This document shows, in pieces, positions 43,961 to 54,372 of a stretch of DNA of 64,000 nt. The notes under the pieces are model-generated. The model was not told where the DNA came from, did no database searches, and saw nothing but the letters and a program-made list of their open reading frames with translations. Position numbers and translations under genes: made by a program. Where the stretch lies: assembly GCF_000143415.4 (NCBI RefSeq), contig NW_003314329.1, positions 898,838 through 962,837 of the forward strand, given 5' to 3'. The stretch comes from Selaginella moellendorffii. Its lineage: Eukaryota; Streptophyta; Lycopodiopsida; Selaginellales; Selaginellaceae. Positions within the stretch are counted from its first letter, which is position 1. The number at the start of each line of letters is the position of its first letter.

Positions 43961-44990
43961 AAATTTTATCTCGTTCGTGAAGCTATCCAGCGATCTCTTG
44001 GATGAGCTTAAGGAGTTTGCTGACTTCAACTCCTTTATCACTGATATTCGCGCGAAGGTTTTGTTGAGGGACGCCTCTACAGATTTGAAGGGTGACAAGT
44101 TTGTGTCAATCGAAATACGAGATGGAATCCTAGTGAAGAAGGGACGTGTAGTGGTTCCTCGTGTTGACAAACTCATCAAACGGATTTTGGTTGAGTTTCA
44201 TGATGTGCCAAGTGCTGGGCATCCGGTGGTATTGAGAATGTATATGTTGGTGAAGAGGCATTTCTTTTGGCCTAGGATGAAGTCAGATGTTGAGAAGTAC
44301 GTACGTGGTTGTTTGACCTGCCAGGTGGTCAAAGTTGATCATCAAAAGCTCGCTGGCCTCTATCATCCTTTACGTGTACTCAAGAATAAGTGGGATAGCA
44401 TCTTGATAGACTTTATCACTGGTTTGCCCAAAACCTTTCAAGGAAATGATGCTATTTGGGTTGTTGTGGATCGTTTGACGAAGATGGCTCACTTCTTCCC
44501 TATGAAGTCAACGATAAAAGCTTCTAAACTTGCTCAGTTGTTTGTAGACTGGTTATTCAGTCTCTATAGTTTGCCGGGTGACATTGTGAGTGATCGGGAT
44601 CTTAGGTTCACGTCCAAGTTTTGGCAAACAGTCTTTGAGAAAATAGAGACTAAACTAAGCATGAGTAGTGGTGAGCATCCACAATCTGATGGGCAGAAAG
44701 AGCTCATGAATCAACTATTAGAAGATATGCTACAGTCTTTTGTGGGAAACTTGACTTGACAAGGAGTATGGGAGAAATACTTGCTTTTACTTCAGTTTGC
44801 TCACAATAGCGCTCATCAATCGGCTATTGGCATGTCTCCTTTTATGGCGACGTATGGCTATAAGCCTAGGTCTCCTGTGAGTTTGAATTTGGCTTTGGTT
44901 CGAGTTCCTCATGCTTGTGATTTCCTGGAGGATATGCAAGACAAGCTTGAGTTGGCAAAATTGAACATGAGGCAAGCTCAAGAATGAGAC
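43893..44990 (+). pseudogene. C1 integrase
   Basis: Open from 43893 to 44759 (288 residues). Zinc finger: LIKRILVEFHDVPSAGHPV and VRGCLTCQVVK. Core: WDSILIDFITGLPKTFQGN (first Asp), DIVSDRDLRFTSKFW (second Asp), SSGEHPQSDGQKELMNQLLE, where the family usually has HPqtDGQTErvNr with the third acidic Glu aligned to E in QKEL. A stop falls after FVGNLT, and the frame continues at 44781. Confidence 0.85.
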
Positions 44991-45099
44991 AAAAGATTGG
45001 CTGATGAGCATCATCGTCATCAAGAGTACAAAGTTGGTGACAAGGTTTTTTTTAAACTGTCGGATGCATAACGGTCTTTAAAAGGAGGTGGCAATGCTA

Positions 45100-45479
45100 A
45101 GTTGTCTCCACGGTATTGTGGACCTTGGACAATTTTACAGTGTGTAGGGGATCTTGCGTACACTTTGCACTTGCCAGTTAGTTTGAAGATTCATCCAACG
45201 TTCCATGTGGGCAAGCTTAAAGTGTGTTTGCACTCTGGTGATATCGTGGATCAGTCCATCATCCAGGTTCCAGAGATTGATGCAGAGAAGGCTGGTCCGG
45301 CCAATATTCTTGCTCAAAGATTGGTGAAAACATGCCGGAAAACAACTAGGGAGTTGTTAGTTCAGTGGAATGGTTATTCCATGGACAAAGATATATGGGA
45401 AACTGAGGATGACATGAAGAGAGTGTTTCCGAGTTTTGGTTATGACTTGTATGACATTCCTAAGGAAGGGGAGAATTGA
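45100..45479 (+). pseudogene. C1 chromodomain end of pol
   Basis: Open frame: MSPRYCGPWTILQCVGDLAY, LHLPVSLKIHPTFHVGKLK, then ILAQRLVKTCRKTTRELLVQ, WNGYSMDKDIWETEDDMKRV, a chromodomain of the Y/L.vqWnGy...d.tWE type, ending at the stop 45477-45479. Confidence 0.85.
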
Positions 45480-45716
45480 GTTCTATAGCCGTATTGCTAT
45501 ATGATTTGAGCCGTTTGTTCTATTGTCATTCTCTTGTTTCTATGACCGTATTGTCATGTGAGAAAGCCGTCTTGCTTTCTTTCTTTCGTGGCCGTTTGTC
45601 GCAACGTTGGTGTTGCCGTTTGCACATCTTTTCTCCATGGCCGTATTGCCTTAGACTGAGGCTTGTTTAGCTTCTCGAGGCTGCTGTATGTGGCTAAGTC
45701 ATGAGGGAGGGGAGAA

Positions 45717-45828
45717 TGACACAAACCACAGGAATATTCCAAGAATATTCCATGGCTTGTGGGATTTAAGGCCATAACGCCTTAAGGGTTGGGAGGTTGG
45801 TCTAGGGTTCGCTCTCTTGTTCATTTCA
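45717..45828 (+). repeat. C1 3' LTR (112 bp)
   Basis: TGACACAAACC to GTTCATTTCA. Dyads GGAATATTCC (45731-45740) and AGAATATTCC (45742-45751) are conserved although the two LTRs differ elsewhere, including an 11-base-scale indel around GGCCATAACGCC. Confidence 0.85.
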
Positions 45829-45833
45829 GAGAG

Positions 45834-46508
45834 AGACTCGGGTATTCGTCTTCCTCTGTGCAGCGGAAAGCTGCCATCTCTCGATATTTGGGTGGCTTGA
45901 ATCCCTCAGAGCTCTCCATCCAGTTGCACCCAGACAAAGGCGACGTTTTCCATCCCCTCTCTCTCAACTACACAACAGGCCTGTCGTGCTGGACTTGGGA
46001 TGAGCTGGTCCAGGAGCTCAGCTGCATCTATTCTGACGCAATTGCTTCGCTCCCTGACGCATCCCTTCCCGACGCCAAGACGCGGCAAAATGCAGCAATC
46101 ATCCAAGGCATCCAGCCGCCCAAGGACGAAAGGGAGCCGGCTTGGATGTCGACGCTGTCCGAGATTTGCAGAGGTAGGATCGACGTGGACTTGCTTTTGT
46201 GCCACACATTCATGCTCACCTTTCGCTACCATCTGGACGTGAACGATTCAAACGTCGTCTCCATGGACAAGGAGCAAGATTGCCAGGACCTGATCACGCA
46301 AGAAGAAGAAGAAGAGCTCTTTGATTGTCACCTCCCTCGAGCTCAAGCTGACGAGATTGTGTGCGAGATGTCTTTAGTTTTGCCACAGTTGTACTGGTGG
46401 CTGGGTCTAGAGGGGATGGACAGCAAAGAGGAGGTTTTCCGCGTGATCAACTGGGACATGGAGGTGAGGAGCTCCAATCTCAGCCAGGCAAACAAGATCT
46501 TGGATTGA
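45834..46508 (+). CDS. Unrecognised conserved ORF, copy 2, fused to a PPR piece
   Basis: Same frame as copy 1 (22913-23412): QRKAAISRYLGGLNPSEL, LNYTTGLSCWTWDELVQELS, DASLPDAKTRQNAAIIQGIQ, REPAWMSTLSEICRGRIDVD, LLLCHTFMLTFRYHLDVNDS, continuing beyond the point where copy 1 is cut: DEIVCEMSLVLPQLYWWLGL, EGMDSKEEVFRVINWDMEVR. It ends SSNLSQANKILD and stop, the last dozen residues being the PPR block of 21510. Element C1 sits a few dozen bases upstream of the conserved part. No family recognised; the true start is uncertain. Confidence 0.5.
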   Translation, partial: RLGYSSSSVQRKAAISRYLGGLNPSELSIQLHPDKGDVFHPLSLNYTTGLSCWTWDELVQELSCIYSDAIASLPDASLPDAKTRQNAAIIQGIQPPKDEREPAWMSTLSEICRGRIDVDLLLCHTFMLTFRYHLDVNDSNVVSMDKEQDCQDLITQEEEEELFDCHLPRAQADEIVCEMSLVLPQLYWWLGLEGMDSKEEVFRVINWDMEVRSSNLSQANKILD

Positions 46509-46649
46509 CATGGTCAGTTGGCACTCACTCAGTACACTGTATGCCCAATCCAGGCATCTTGAGATTTCCAAGAATAAGGATTTCCGTGATTGTCTCCTGG
46601 AACACGATGATCACTGCGTATGTGGCGGCATCCTGCATCCGAGACTAAG
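46475..46649 (+). pseudogene. PPR fragment interrupted by C3
   Basis: CAGCCAGGCAAACAAGATCT then SVIVSWNTMITAYVAASCIR-like text, as at 21510-21680. Ends GAGACTAAG, where C3 begins; the uninterrupted version (CCGAGACTGAGAGTCTATG) is at 15825-15843. Confidence 0.65.
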
Positions 46650-47641
46650 TGAAACGAACAAGAGAGCAAACCCTAGGCCAACCCCCAACCCTTAAGGCAT
46701 TATGGCCATAGGGCATAGAATATTCTTGGAATATTCCTGTGGTTCGTGTCATTTTCCCCTGCCTCATGACTGAGTCATATACAGCAGCCTTGAGAAGTTA
46801 AATGAGCTTCACATGAAGGGAGTCCAAGGCAATACAGCCATGGAAAAAAAATGTGCAAATGGCAACACCAACCTTGCGACAAACAGTTACGAAAGAAAGA
46901 AAGCATTACGGCTTTCTTACATGACAATACGGTCATGAAAACAAGAGAATGACAATAGAACAAATGGCTCAAATTATATAGCAATACGGCTATAGAACTC
47001 AATTTTCCTCTTCCTCAGGAATGTCATCCAAGTCATAACTAAAACTCGGAAACACTCTCTTCACGTCATCCTCAGTTTCCCATGTAGCTTTGTCCATAGA
47101 ATAACTATTCCACTAAAGTAACAACTCCTTAATTTTTTTCTGGCGTGTTTTCACCAATCTTTGAGCAAGAATATTGGCCGAACCAACCTTCTCTGCATCA
47201 ATCTTATGCTGAATGCCACGTTCGGGAGGCAAACCATCAAGTACCTCATCCGGAAATACGTCACAGAACTCCTCCTGAATGGAATCCACCCTAGCCCCAT
47301 GCCCACAAATGTACTACAAATTAGACATGATCATATTAGAAAGAAACAGGTACACCACAAAAGAATTAGCTATCTCATGCATGTATGTCACCAACTCGAA
47401 AATGTTAATCAATGGAGTATCACTATTTTCTGTCCCGACAATCTCTTTTATAGTGCCACCAACTTCAATACGCAGAACATACGCTCCCAATCGATCCCTA
47501 GCTTCTTGTCATAAAACCATTCCTTCCCAAGAATAACGTTTGTGCGACCAAGATCCATAACCTGGAACAAAGGATGGTCGAGAATCCCTTGAACCGTCAA
47601 AGGAACACTCGGAGCCCATTCACCATAAACATGAGTGCTAT
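46650..47641 (-). mobile_element. Element C3: left part, truncated by B2
   Basis: LTR 46650-46751 (102 bp) with dyads AGAATATTCT (46717-46726) and GGAATATTCC (46728-46737). Then, on the minus strand, the chromodomain fused to the pre-RT segment exactly as in C2, and protease text (THVYGEWAPSVPLTVQGIL). Cut at 47641 by the B2 LTR. Left flank CTAAG corresponds to CTGAG of the empty site. Confidence 0.8.
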
Positions 47642-48750
47642 TATAAGCCACAAATTTTTCCTTTCCAATTTGCCAGCTTACCTCGTTTATCTAACCAACA
47701 CTGCCTTGGCTTTTGCTAAGTCCCCTTGCTAAGGTTCACGTCTATTGTACCAGCTCGTACTTTGTCCTACTTAGTTTCAGCTACTCACTGCACGAGCAAC
47801 AGAGCGTTAGCCATCCATCCACGGATTCCCAAATCTCTCCCAATCCCCCTCCCCGGGTTAGACTGGATTTAAGGTTCGGCTACACTCCCCGCAGGTACAA
47901 GCAACCAAGCATACCAAGCCTCTAGGTTGTTAACATCCCTTGGTACAACAAGACTTGATCATGGGACCCTTTAAATCCCAAGCCTTGGGTGCAACACTTG
48001 CTTTAGGACATCGGGTGAAACACTATGGCCTAACGGCCCGGTATGGATACCTCTACCCCCCCATTTCTATCCCAAAGGGAAGGCCCAAGCCCCTAGGAAG
48101 GGTGAGGACTAATAAGCCACAAGGTACTCAAGTGGGGCACCACTCCATATGAGCCGAGAGCACTGCAGTCGGTTTCCCTTTCGGGAGTGGGAGATGCTCA
48201 CTTGAGCACTTCCTTGGGTGGCCCCTCCGGCACCACCCAAGTCGATACTCACTCCCACCCAAGGCCCCTCGGCCCCAACCTCAACCTCAAGTCAGTTTGG
48301 AAGCACCACTGGAGAGTTCCTTCAAGACTGGTTTCTAGACCTCATTATCCCTACTATACTTTTGAAACCCCCTGCAGCCCCCCCCCTGGGAGACACACGC
48401 TTTGGGCTTTCACCCCTTGACCCGTATTAGTACTCGGACTCGGTCTCGGACTCGATCTTGGACTCGATCTCAGACCTAACTTTGGACTCGGTCTCGGAGT
48501 CGATCTCAGACTCGACTTCGGACTCGACCTCAGACTCAGTCTCGGACCTGATTCGGATCTCGGACTCTGTCTCAAACTTGGTCTCAAACTCAATCTCCGA
48601 TTCGGCCTCGGACTCAATCCCAGACTCTATCTCAAACTCGGTCTTGGACTCGATCTCCAACTCGGTCCCATCTGATGAACTCTTTATCATTTCGGTCATG
48701 CTTTCGGGGATCCTTTAGCCTACGACACCTCAGGGAGTTGGTTCCTTAGA
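47642..48750 (-). repeat. B2 3' LTR
   Basis: TATAAGCCACAAATTTTTCC (usual TGTAAG mutated) to GGTTCCTTAGA (usual TTACA mutated); 1109 bp. Contains the C-run at about 48378 and the GACTCG-type minisatellite at 48430-48680. Confidence 0.85.
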
Positions 48751-49089
48751 ACTCCACCACCCATAGAAGAAGTTTGATGCCCACATCGAACGTCTCTTTT
48801 TATCCTACGAGTTGTTGACCATGTCTCCGGGGGCATCCCCCCACTTAGCGGTGTGCCTAAGTTAGCCTCCCTAGCCAAGAGCCCATGACAATGGAATATA
48901 AGTGTCCCTATACCCCTCACCCCACCATGCCCTAGTATCGGGTTGGGACTTGAACCTAGGCTTGCTTTACTAGGGGGTTGGGACTCGAATCCAACCTTCG
49001 TAGAATATGTCTACGGATTTGACATCCCTGTGGGGAGTTGGGTGTAGTTCTTTACGCCTAGTCGACCTAGCTAACCCATGCTAATTAGC
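48751..49089 (-). other. B2 3' non-coding region
   Basis: Matches 30875-31200 of B1. No coding sequence; contains GGGGTTGGGACTTGAACC-like repeated phrases. Confidence 0.6.
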
Positions 49090-50215
49090 TTACCTTCGGC
49101 GCGCCTTCGGGTCCCAACATATGCCATTGCTCAACTTCACAAATTGATACTTTAATTGAACTTTGCATAAGTACATAGAGTTCTGCCTTGCAAAAATTCC
49201 TCCACTAGATCTCGCGCGTTTGCTAGGTTCTTCTCCGGTTCCCATGTTGCTTCGTAGTGTGGAAATCCTTTCCACTTCACATGGAACTCTCTCATCTCGC
49301 GTCCTTGTCGCTTGCTCTTGCGCTCATTGAGGACGGCCTCGACTTCATATTCCTCTTCCCTTTGGATAACCTCAGGTAAAGGTCTTACTTAGTCCTTGCG
49401 AAGCGGATCCTCAAAGTACGGCTTGAGTAAGTTCACGTGGAACATTGGGTGCATCTTCCCCATCTCTTGAGGAAGTCGGAGACGACAAGCCATTTTACCG
49501 ATTCATGCCTCAGTCTCGTAAGGTCCCACGAACCTGCTTAAGGAACTCAAGATCAATTTATTTATAGGAATACATGCATTTTTACGTTTGGGTCAACTTC
49601 CGGCTAATCCCATTTGGTAGCTTGAGGTTCTTGGTATTCAGCCACACCTTCTCCCCAACTTGGAACTCTACATCCCGGCGCTTTTGGTTCGCGTACCTGG
49701 TTTGCCTTTGTTGAGCCCGTTCCAAGGAATCCCTCACTAAATTCCAAATGTTGAGTCTTTCTGCCGTGAATGCCTCCACTGTGGGTAACTCTCCATGAGA
49801 CTCGGCCATGCCAAGTTCCACAGGACCTTCAATAGCTCGCCGATTGATGACTTCCCATAGATTCACCCCAATACTCGAATGTGGTGAGTTGTTATAACAT
49901 ATTTCTGCAAGTCCCAAATGACTTACCCAATCGGTCTGGTCTCCCAAGACATAGCATCGCAAATAATCCTCCAACTACCTATTCACCCTTCCTGTTTGTC
50001 TGTCTGTCAAGAAGTGTTAGTGCCAACAAACTTGACTTAATACCCAATACCTGTCTGTGGGTGATAGGCTGTGCTGAATTTCAACTTGGTGCGATACTAT
50101 TCCAAGAGAGTTCTCCAGAACTTACTAGTGAAGATCTTATCTCAATCTGAGATAATCTCTTCTGGACTTCTCCACACTCGAACCACTTGTTTGAAGAACA
50201 GCTTCACCACACCTT
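49090..50215 (-). pseudogene. B2 integrase C-terminal part and chromodomain
   Basis: Minus: LGLAEICYNNSPHSSIGVNL, QVGEKVWLNTKNLKLPNG, then REFHVKWKGFPHYEATWEPE and KNLANARDLVEEF, a complete-looking chromodomain with the Y/F-W-W cage pattern. Stops occur upstream, and the integrase core is split by the LTR-D insertion. Confidence 0.85.
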
Positions 50216-52048
50216 TGTAAGCGACTAATTTTTCCATTCTACTTTAGTCACTTAACCACGCCTTCAACCACTTGGAGGAGTCTCACTCACCACCTCCTTA
50301 AGTCCAATTCAGGACTTGGGACTTGCTAGCCCCGAGAATGGCATCCATGCCACTCATCCCTTGCACTTAGTCCAAGTGCTCCACGTGTCCGGTCCCAAGA
50401 CTGACACCCCAAGGTACCACCAACATACTAGCCCGTTACGCTAAGGCCATGCCCCTTTACCTTGGTCATACCGATGGTCTAACACCACCTGCATCACAAT
50501 CCCGTCTCTCAAGGACTGGACCATCCGTCCATGAGTGATCATTCCAGATCCACTCCTTAGCATCCTTAGGATGCCCGCAGACGTGGGGAATAGCCTTCCC
50601 CAATGTCCTTTTTCTGGTCCCCACCAAGTCCCTTTCTGCCCATGGCTGTGTTCACCAACACTACCACTGGATCGAGGCCCACAGGCCCGACCACTAAGTC
50701 CCACGGTCCTCTAGGACTTCCTCACCACACGACTGTGTCCTTGGTCACTACCCCAGAGGACTGCTCCTCTTCCTTTCCACAGTCTAGGCCTTTGGGACAA
50801 CATTTCGGAACACCGTGGCCTTACGCGAGCCACCTGGGTACTCTCCCCACCTTTCGCCTTTAGGTGCTCTAGCCATGGGCTTAGAGCGAGGTTCCGTCGA
50901 GCCACGCCTGGTATCCAAGTAGGTAGTGCCACCCACACTTGGACTGAGAGCATCGGCCAGTCGATCTCCCGGGGGAACTAGAGCCGGCTCTTGAATACTT
51001 CACCAAGATACCCCGCTTGTTAGTCCGTATTCACTCTAGTCTTGGACTTCCCAGTGGTCAGTTCATCACCCAACACTGGGTCTGGCCTTCCTGGGCCAAA
51101 CTGGCCTTTCCTGGCCAAACTGGCTCCACTGCAGTCCTCCCCCTTACTATACTTTTGGAGCTCACCAAACCCCCCAGGGTCTGGGAGATGAACGCTTTGG
51201 GCTTTCACCCTCTCAGACTCGAACTCGGACTCGGACTCGGACTCGGACTCGGACTCGGACTCGGACTCGGACTCGGACTCGGGCTCGGTCTCGGCCTCCG
51301 CCTCGGTCTCGGTCTCGGTCCCGGTCTCAGTCTCGGTCTCGGTCCCGATCTCGGTCTCGGTCTCGGTCTCAGTCCCGGTCTCAGTCTCAACCTCGGACTC
51401 CATCTCGGGTCCTTCTCGGACTCCATCTTGGATTCCATCTCGGGTCCATCTCGGACTCCGTCTCGGTCCATCTCGGACTCCATCTCGGACTCCACTTCGG
51501 ACTCCATCTCGGACTCCATCTTGGACTCCACCTCAGACTCCATCTCGGACTCCATCTCGGTCCATCTCAGACTCCATCTTGGACTCCGTCTCGGTCCATC
51601 TCAGACTCCATCTCGGACTCCACATCGGACTCCATCTCGGACTCCACTTCAGACTCCATCTCGGACTCCATCTCGGTCCATCTTGGACTCCATCTCGGAC
51701 TCCGTCTCGGTCCTTCTCGAACTCCATCTGTGACTCCACTTCGGACTCCATCTCGGACTCCATCTCGGACTCCACCTCGGACTCCATCTCGGACTCTGTC
51801 TTGGTCCATCTCGGACACTTCCACGTGTCATGTGTTGGTCCTTTTGTGTCCCTTTTTGGAGCCTCGCTTATTGCTCGCTTTGTGCTTGTTCCTCAAGCAC
51901 TTTGTTGGGAGTTCCACTCCCGCTCTCGACCTTCCAAGTCAGAGCTTTTAGTCCAAATGGGTCACGCTCGTTTGGCTTTCGCTTCAGCCACTACCACGTG
52001 GCACCCTTTCCAGCTCCACTTTGGGGCCTAGGGATTTTGTGTCTCACA
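50216..52048. repeat. LTR-D: 1833-bp solo LTR in the B2 integrase
   Basis: TGTAAGCGACTAATTTTTCC to TTGTGTCTCACA. Perfect 5-bp target duplication ACCTT (50211-50215, 52049-52053). Related to family B at its start and at CTATACTTTTGGA / CTTTGGGCTTTCACCC (51145-51215). No internal region or second LTR, so a solo LTR left by recombination. Long frames such as 51017-51733 arise only from the stop-poor minisatellite inside. Confidence 0.9.
51212..51820. repeat. GGACTC-based minisatellite inside LTR-D
   Basis: First a GGACTC hexamer run (51220-51285), then a GTCTCG-rich part, then a 12-base CTCGGACTCCAT-type unit repeated to about 51800 with variants. The same motif family, shorter, sits at the same place in the family-B LTRs. 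Confidence 0.9.
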
Positions 52049-52870
52049 ACCTTCTGCATCCACTTTTGTTGTGGTGGGTATGAAATGTGCCATCTTCGAA
52101 AATCAGTCCACCACCACGAATATCGCATTGAACCCCTCGCTTGGGGGGAGTCCCATGATGAAGTCCATCGTAAGACATTTCCACGGATGATCTGGAATTG
52201 GGATGCTTTGTAACAAGCCCCCACTTGCCTTAGTCATGGCTTTGACCTGCTGACATATTACACATGTCTTTACATAGTCTTGGACGTCCTTAGCCATATC
52301 TGGCCAATGATACTTCCTCTTGAGTAAGCCCATCGTCTTGGGCACTCCACCGTGTTCCACAAGAGGTCCGTCATGACAGTCTTCTAAGGCTACCTTCCTT
52401 AGTTCCCCTTCTGGAATATACACCCTCGTTTGCTTGTAATAGATGAGTCCATTGCGTTTCGCATAGCTCGTTTTCTCTTCCGTTGGCAACTCACCTCTCT
52501 GGTGAGCTTCCCGTGCCTCTAGATTCCTCAGCAACACTTTTTGTGCTAGACCATCGTTCTCATATGCTGTCCGCATATCATCCCAAAAGGTTGTTGTCGC
52601 ACTGGATATCGCTAACTTGAAGCTCGCTTTTCGAGTTAGCGCATCCGCCACGATGTTGCTCTTCCCAGGCTTGTATAGAATCTCACAATTAAACTCAGCC
52701 AAAGCATTGGCCCACCGACCTTGTTTCCCTCTCAGGTCGGGCTGTGACAAGAAGTGTTTCGTTGCCACATTGTCTGTGTAAACCTTGAAGTGTCTCCCAA
52801 GGTAGTGTCGCCACTCCTTGAGTGCCTTGACCACTACAAACAATTCCTTCTCATGGGCAGGCCATTTCTG
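52049..52870 (-). pseudogene. B2 RNase H C-terminal part and integrase N-terminal part
   Basis: Frame 52843-52103 (246 residues): LKEWRHYLGRHFKVYTDN, LYKPGKSNIVADALTRKASF, PEGELRKVALEDCHDGPLVE, KRKYHWPDMAKDVQDY, VICQQVKA, WKCLTMDFIMGLPPSEGFNA. The first integrase Asp is in MDFIM. The core is then interrupted by LTR-D. Confidence 0.85.
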
Positions 52871-54372
52871 TTAGGCATTATCCAACTTTTTCGAGAAGAA
52901 CGCTATTGGATGGTTGTCTTGCTTCAAAATTGCGCCCAACATAAAGTCTGAAGCATCCATTTCTACCTCAAAGTTCTTACCAAAGTCTGGTAACACCAAC
53001 ATGGGAGCCTTCCTCAACTTCTCTTTGAGGTGGACAAATGCCACTTTGCATTCTGCTGTCCATACCATCTTCCCTTTTCCCATTTGGTCCGTTAAGGTAG
53101 GGCTACTCTTGAATAGTGTCTGATAAACTTTTGGTAGTAGTTGCATAGCCCCAACAATGCCCTTAACTTGTGTACATTCGATGGTCGCTCCCAATCCTGG
53201 ATCGCTTGGACCTTCTTAGGGTCCACTTTAAACCTGTCTTTGCCCAACACATGCCCGAGAAACTTTACCTTTTGTTGAGCAAAGTTATATTTGCTCTCTT
53301 TAGCATACAACTGATGTTCCCTTAGTTTCTCAAACACCTTTGTTAAGTGTTCGACATGCTCCTCTAGCGTTTCGCTATAGATCAAGATGTCGTCAATATA
53401 GATGACCACAAAGTGATCCAGATAGGGTACAAAGATGTGGTTCATCAACGCCGAAAACGTTCCTGGCGCATTGCATAGCCCAAAGGGCATCACCAGAAAC
53501 TCAAGGCTCCCATACCTTGTTCAACAAATTGTCTTCTTGACATCTTCCTCTGCTGCCCTGATCTGGTAGTATCCTGACCTTAGGTCAATCCTCGAGAAGT
53601 ATTTTGCCTTTCCCAACCTATCGAACAGTTCCTCAATCCTTGGCAAAGGGTATTTGTTCTTTTTTGTATACTTGTTGAGCAACTGGTAGTCTATGCATAT
53701 GCGCATAGATCCATATTTTTTTTTCACAAATAACACCAGCGCCCCATATGGCGACTTGCTCAACCTAACATACCCTTTGTCCACCAACTCCTCTAGTTAG
53801 CGCTTGAGCTCCTCGAGTTCCTTTTCGTTCAAACGATAGGGGGGACAAACCACCGCCTTAGCACCCTCGACTAGCTCAATCTTATGTTCTATCGGTTGTG
53901 CGGGGGTCAACCCCGCCGATAGCTCCTCTGGCATGGTATCCTAGAATTGGTCCAACACCAGCTGGATCACTAAAGGTACTTCTTCTATTCCCGTCTTTTT
54001 GTCACTCTTCACCGAGAGTAAGCACAAAAATGCTACCTTGGTTCCTTTAATGAGTTGTCCTTTTGTGGACACCAGGTTTAGGTAGGAATCTTTGGCCTTG
54101 TATTGCCCTACCTTTATATCTTGGGCCTCCACCCCAAATCTTCTTCCTTGGGCATTCGCCAGTACCTCAAGGTTTCTACCTTGTCCATGCAGGGCTACCA
54201 CGAACCGATTGAACTAATCCATTCTGAAGATCACGTTAAATCCCGCCATGTCCAACATGGTGAAATCCATGTCCACTTTCCATGTCCCTACTTCGACTCT
54301 CGCTTGTCGAAGTACCTCATCGGTGCTTTGGCTACCTTGAAAAAACTCTATAGTCCTTGGTTCGCTCAACTG
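52871..54372 (-). pseudogene. B2 reverse transcriptase
   Basis: [77 protein letters not shown]. Motif A Asp and YIDD are intact; frames shift near 53500 and 53095. Followed by FEVEMDASDFMLGAILKQ of RNase H. Confidence 0.85.

Larger units (their letters stand above)
42522..45828 (+). mobile_element. Element C1: chromovirus lacking protease and RT
   Basis: LTRs 42522-42627 and 45717-45828; perfect target duplication GAGAG (42517-42521 and 45829-45833). The paralogous locus at 22880-22900 shows the same sequence without the element, an empty site. Primer site TGGTATCAGAGC at 42629-42640 matches initiator Met-tRNA. The polypurine tract GAGGGAGGGGAGAA precedes the 3' LTR. Internal 3.1 kb keeps gag, RNase H remnants, integrase and chromodomain. 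Confidence 0.9.

Noticed and set aside
51017-51733. 238-codon plus-strand ORF and matching minus-strand ESES-rich ORFs
   Set aside because: Created by the stop-poor GGACTC minisatellite inside LTR-D; both strands and several frames stay open for the same reason.
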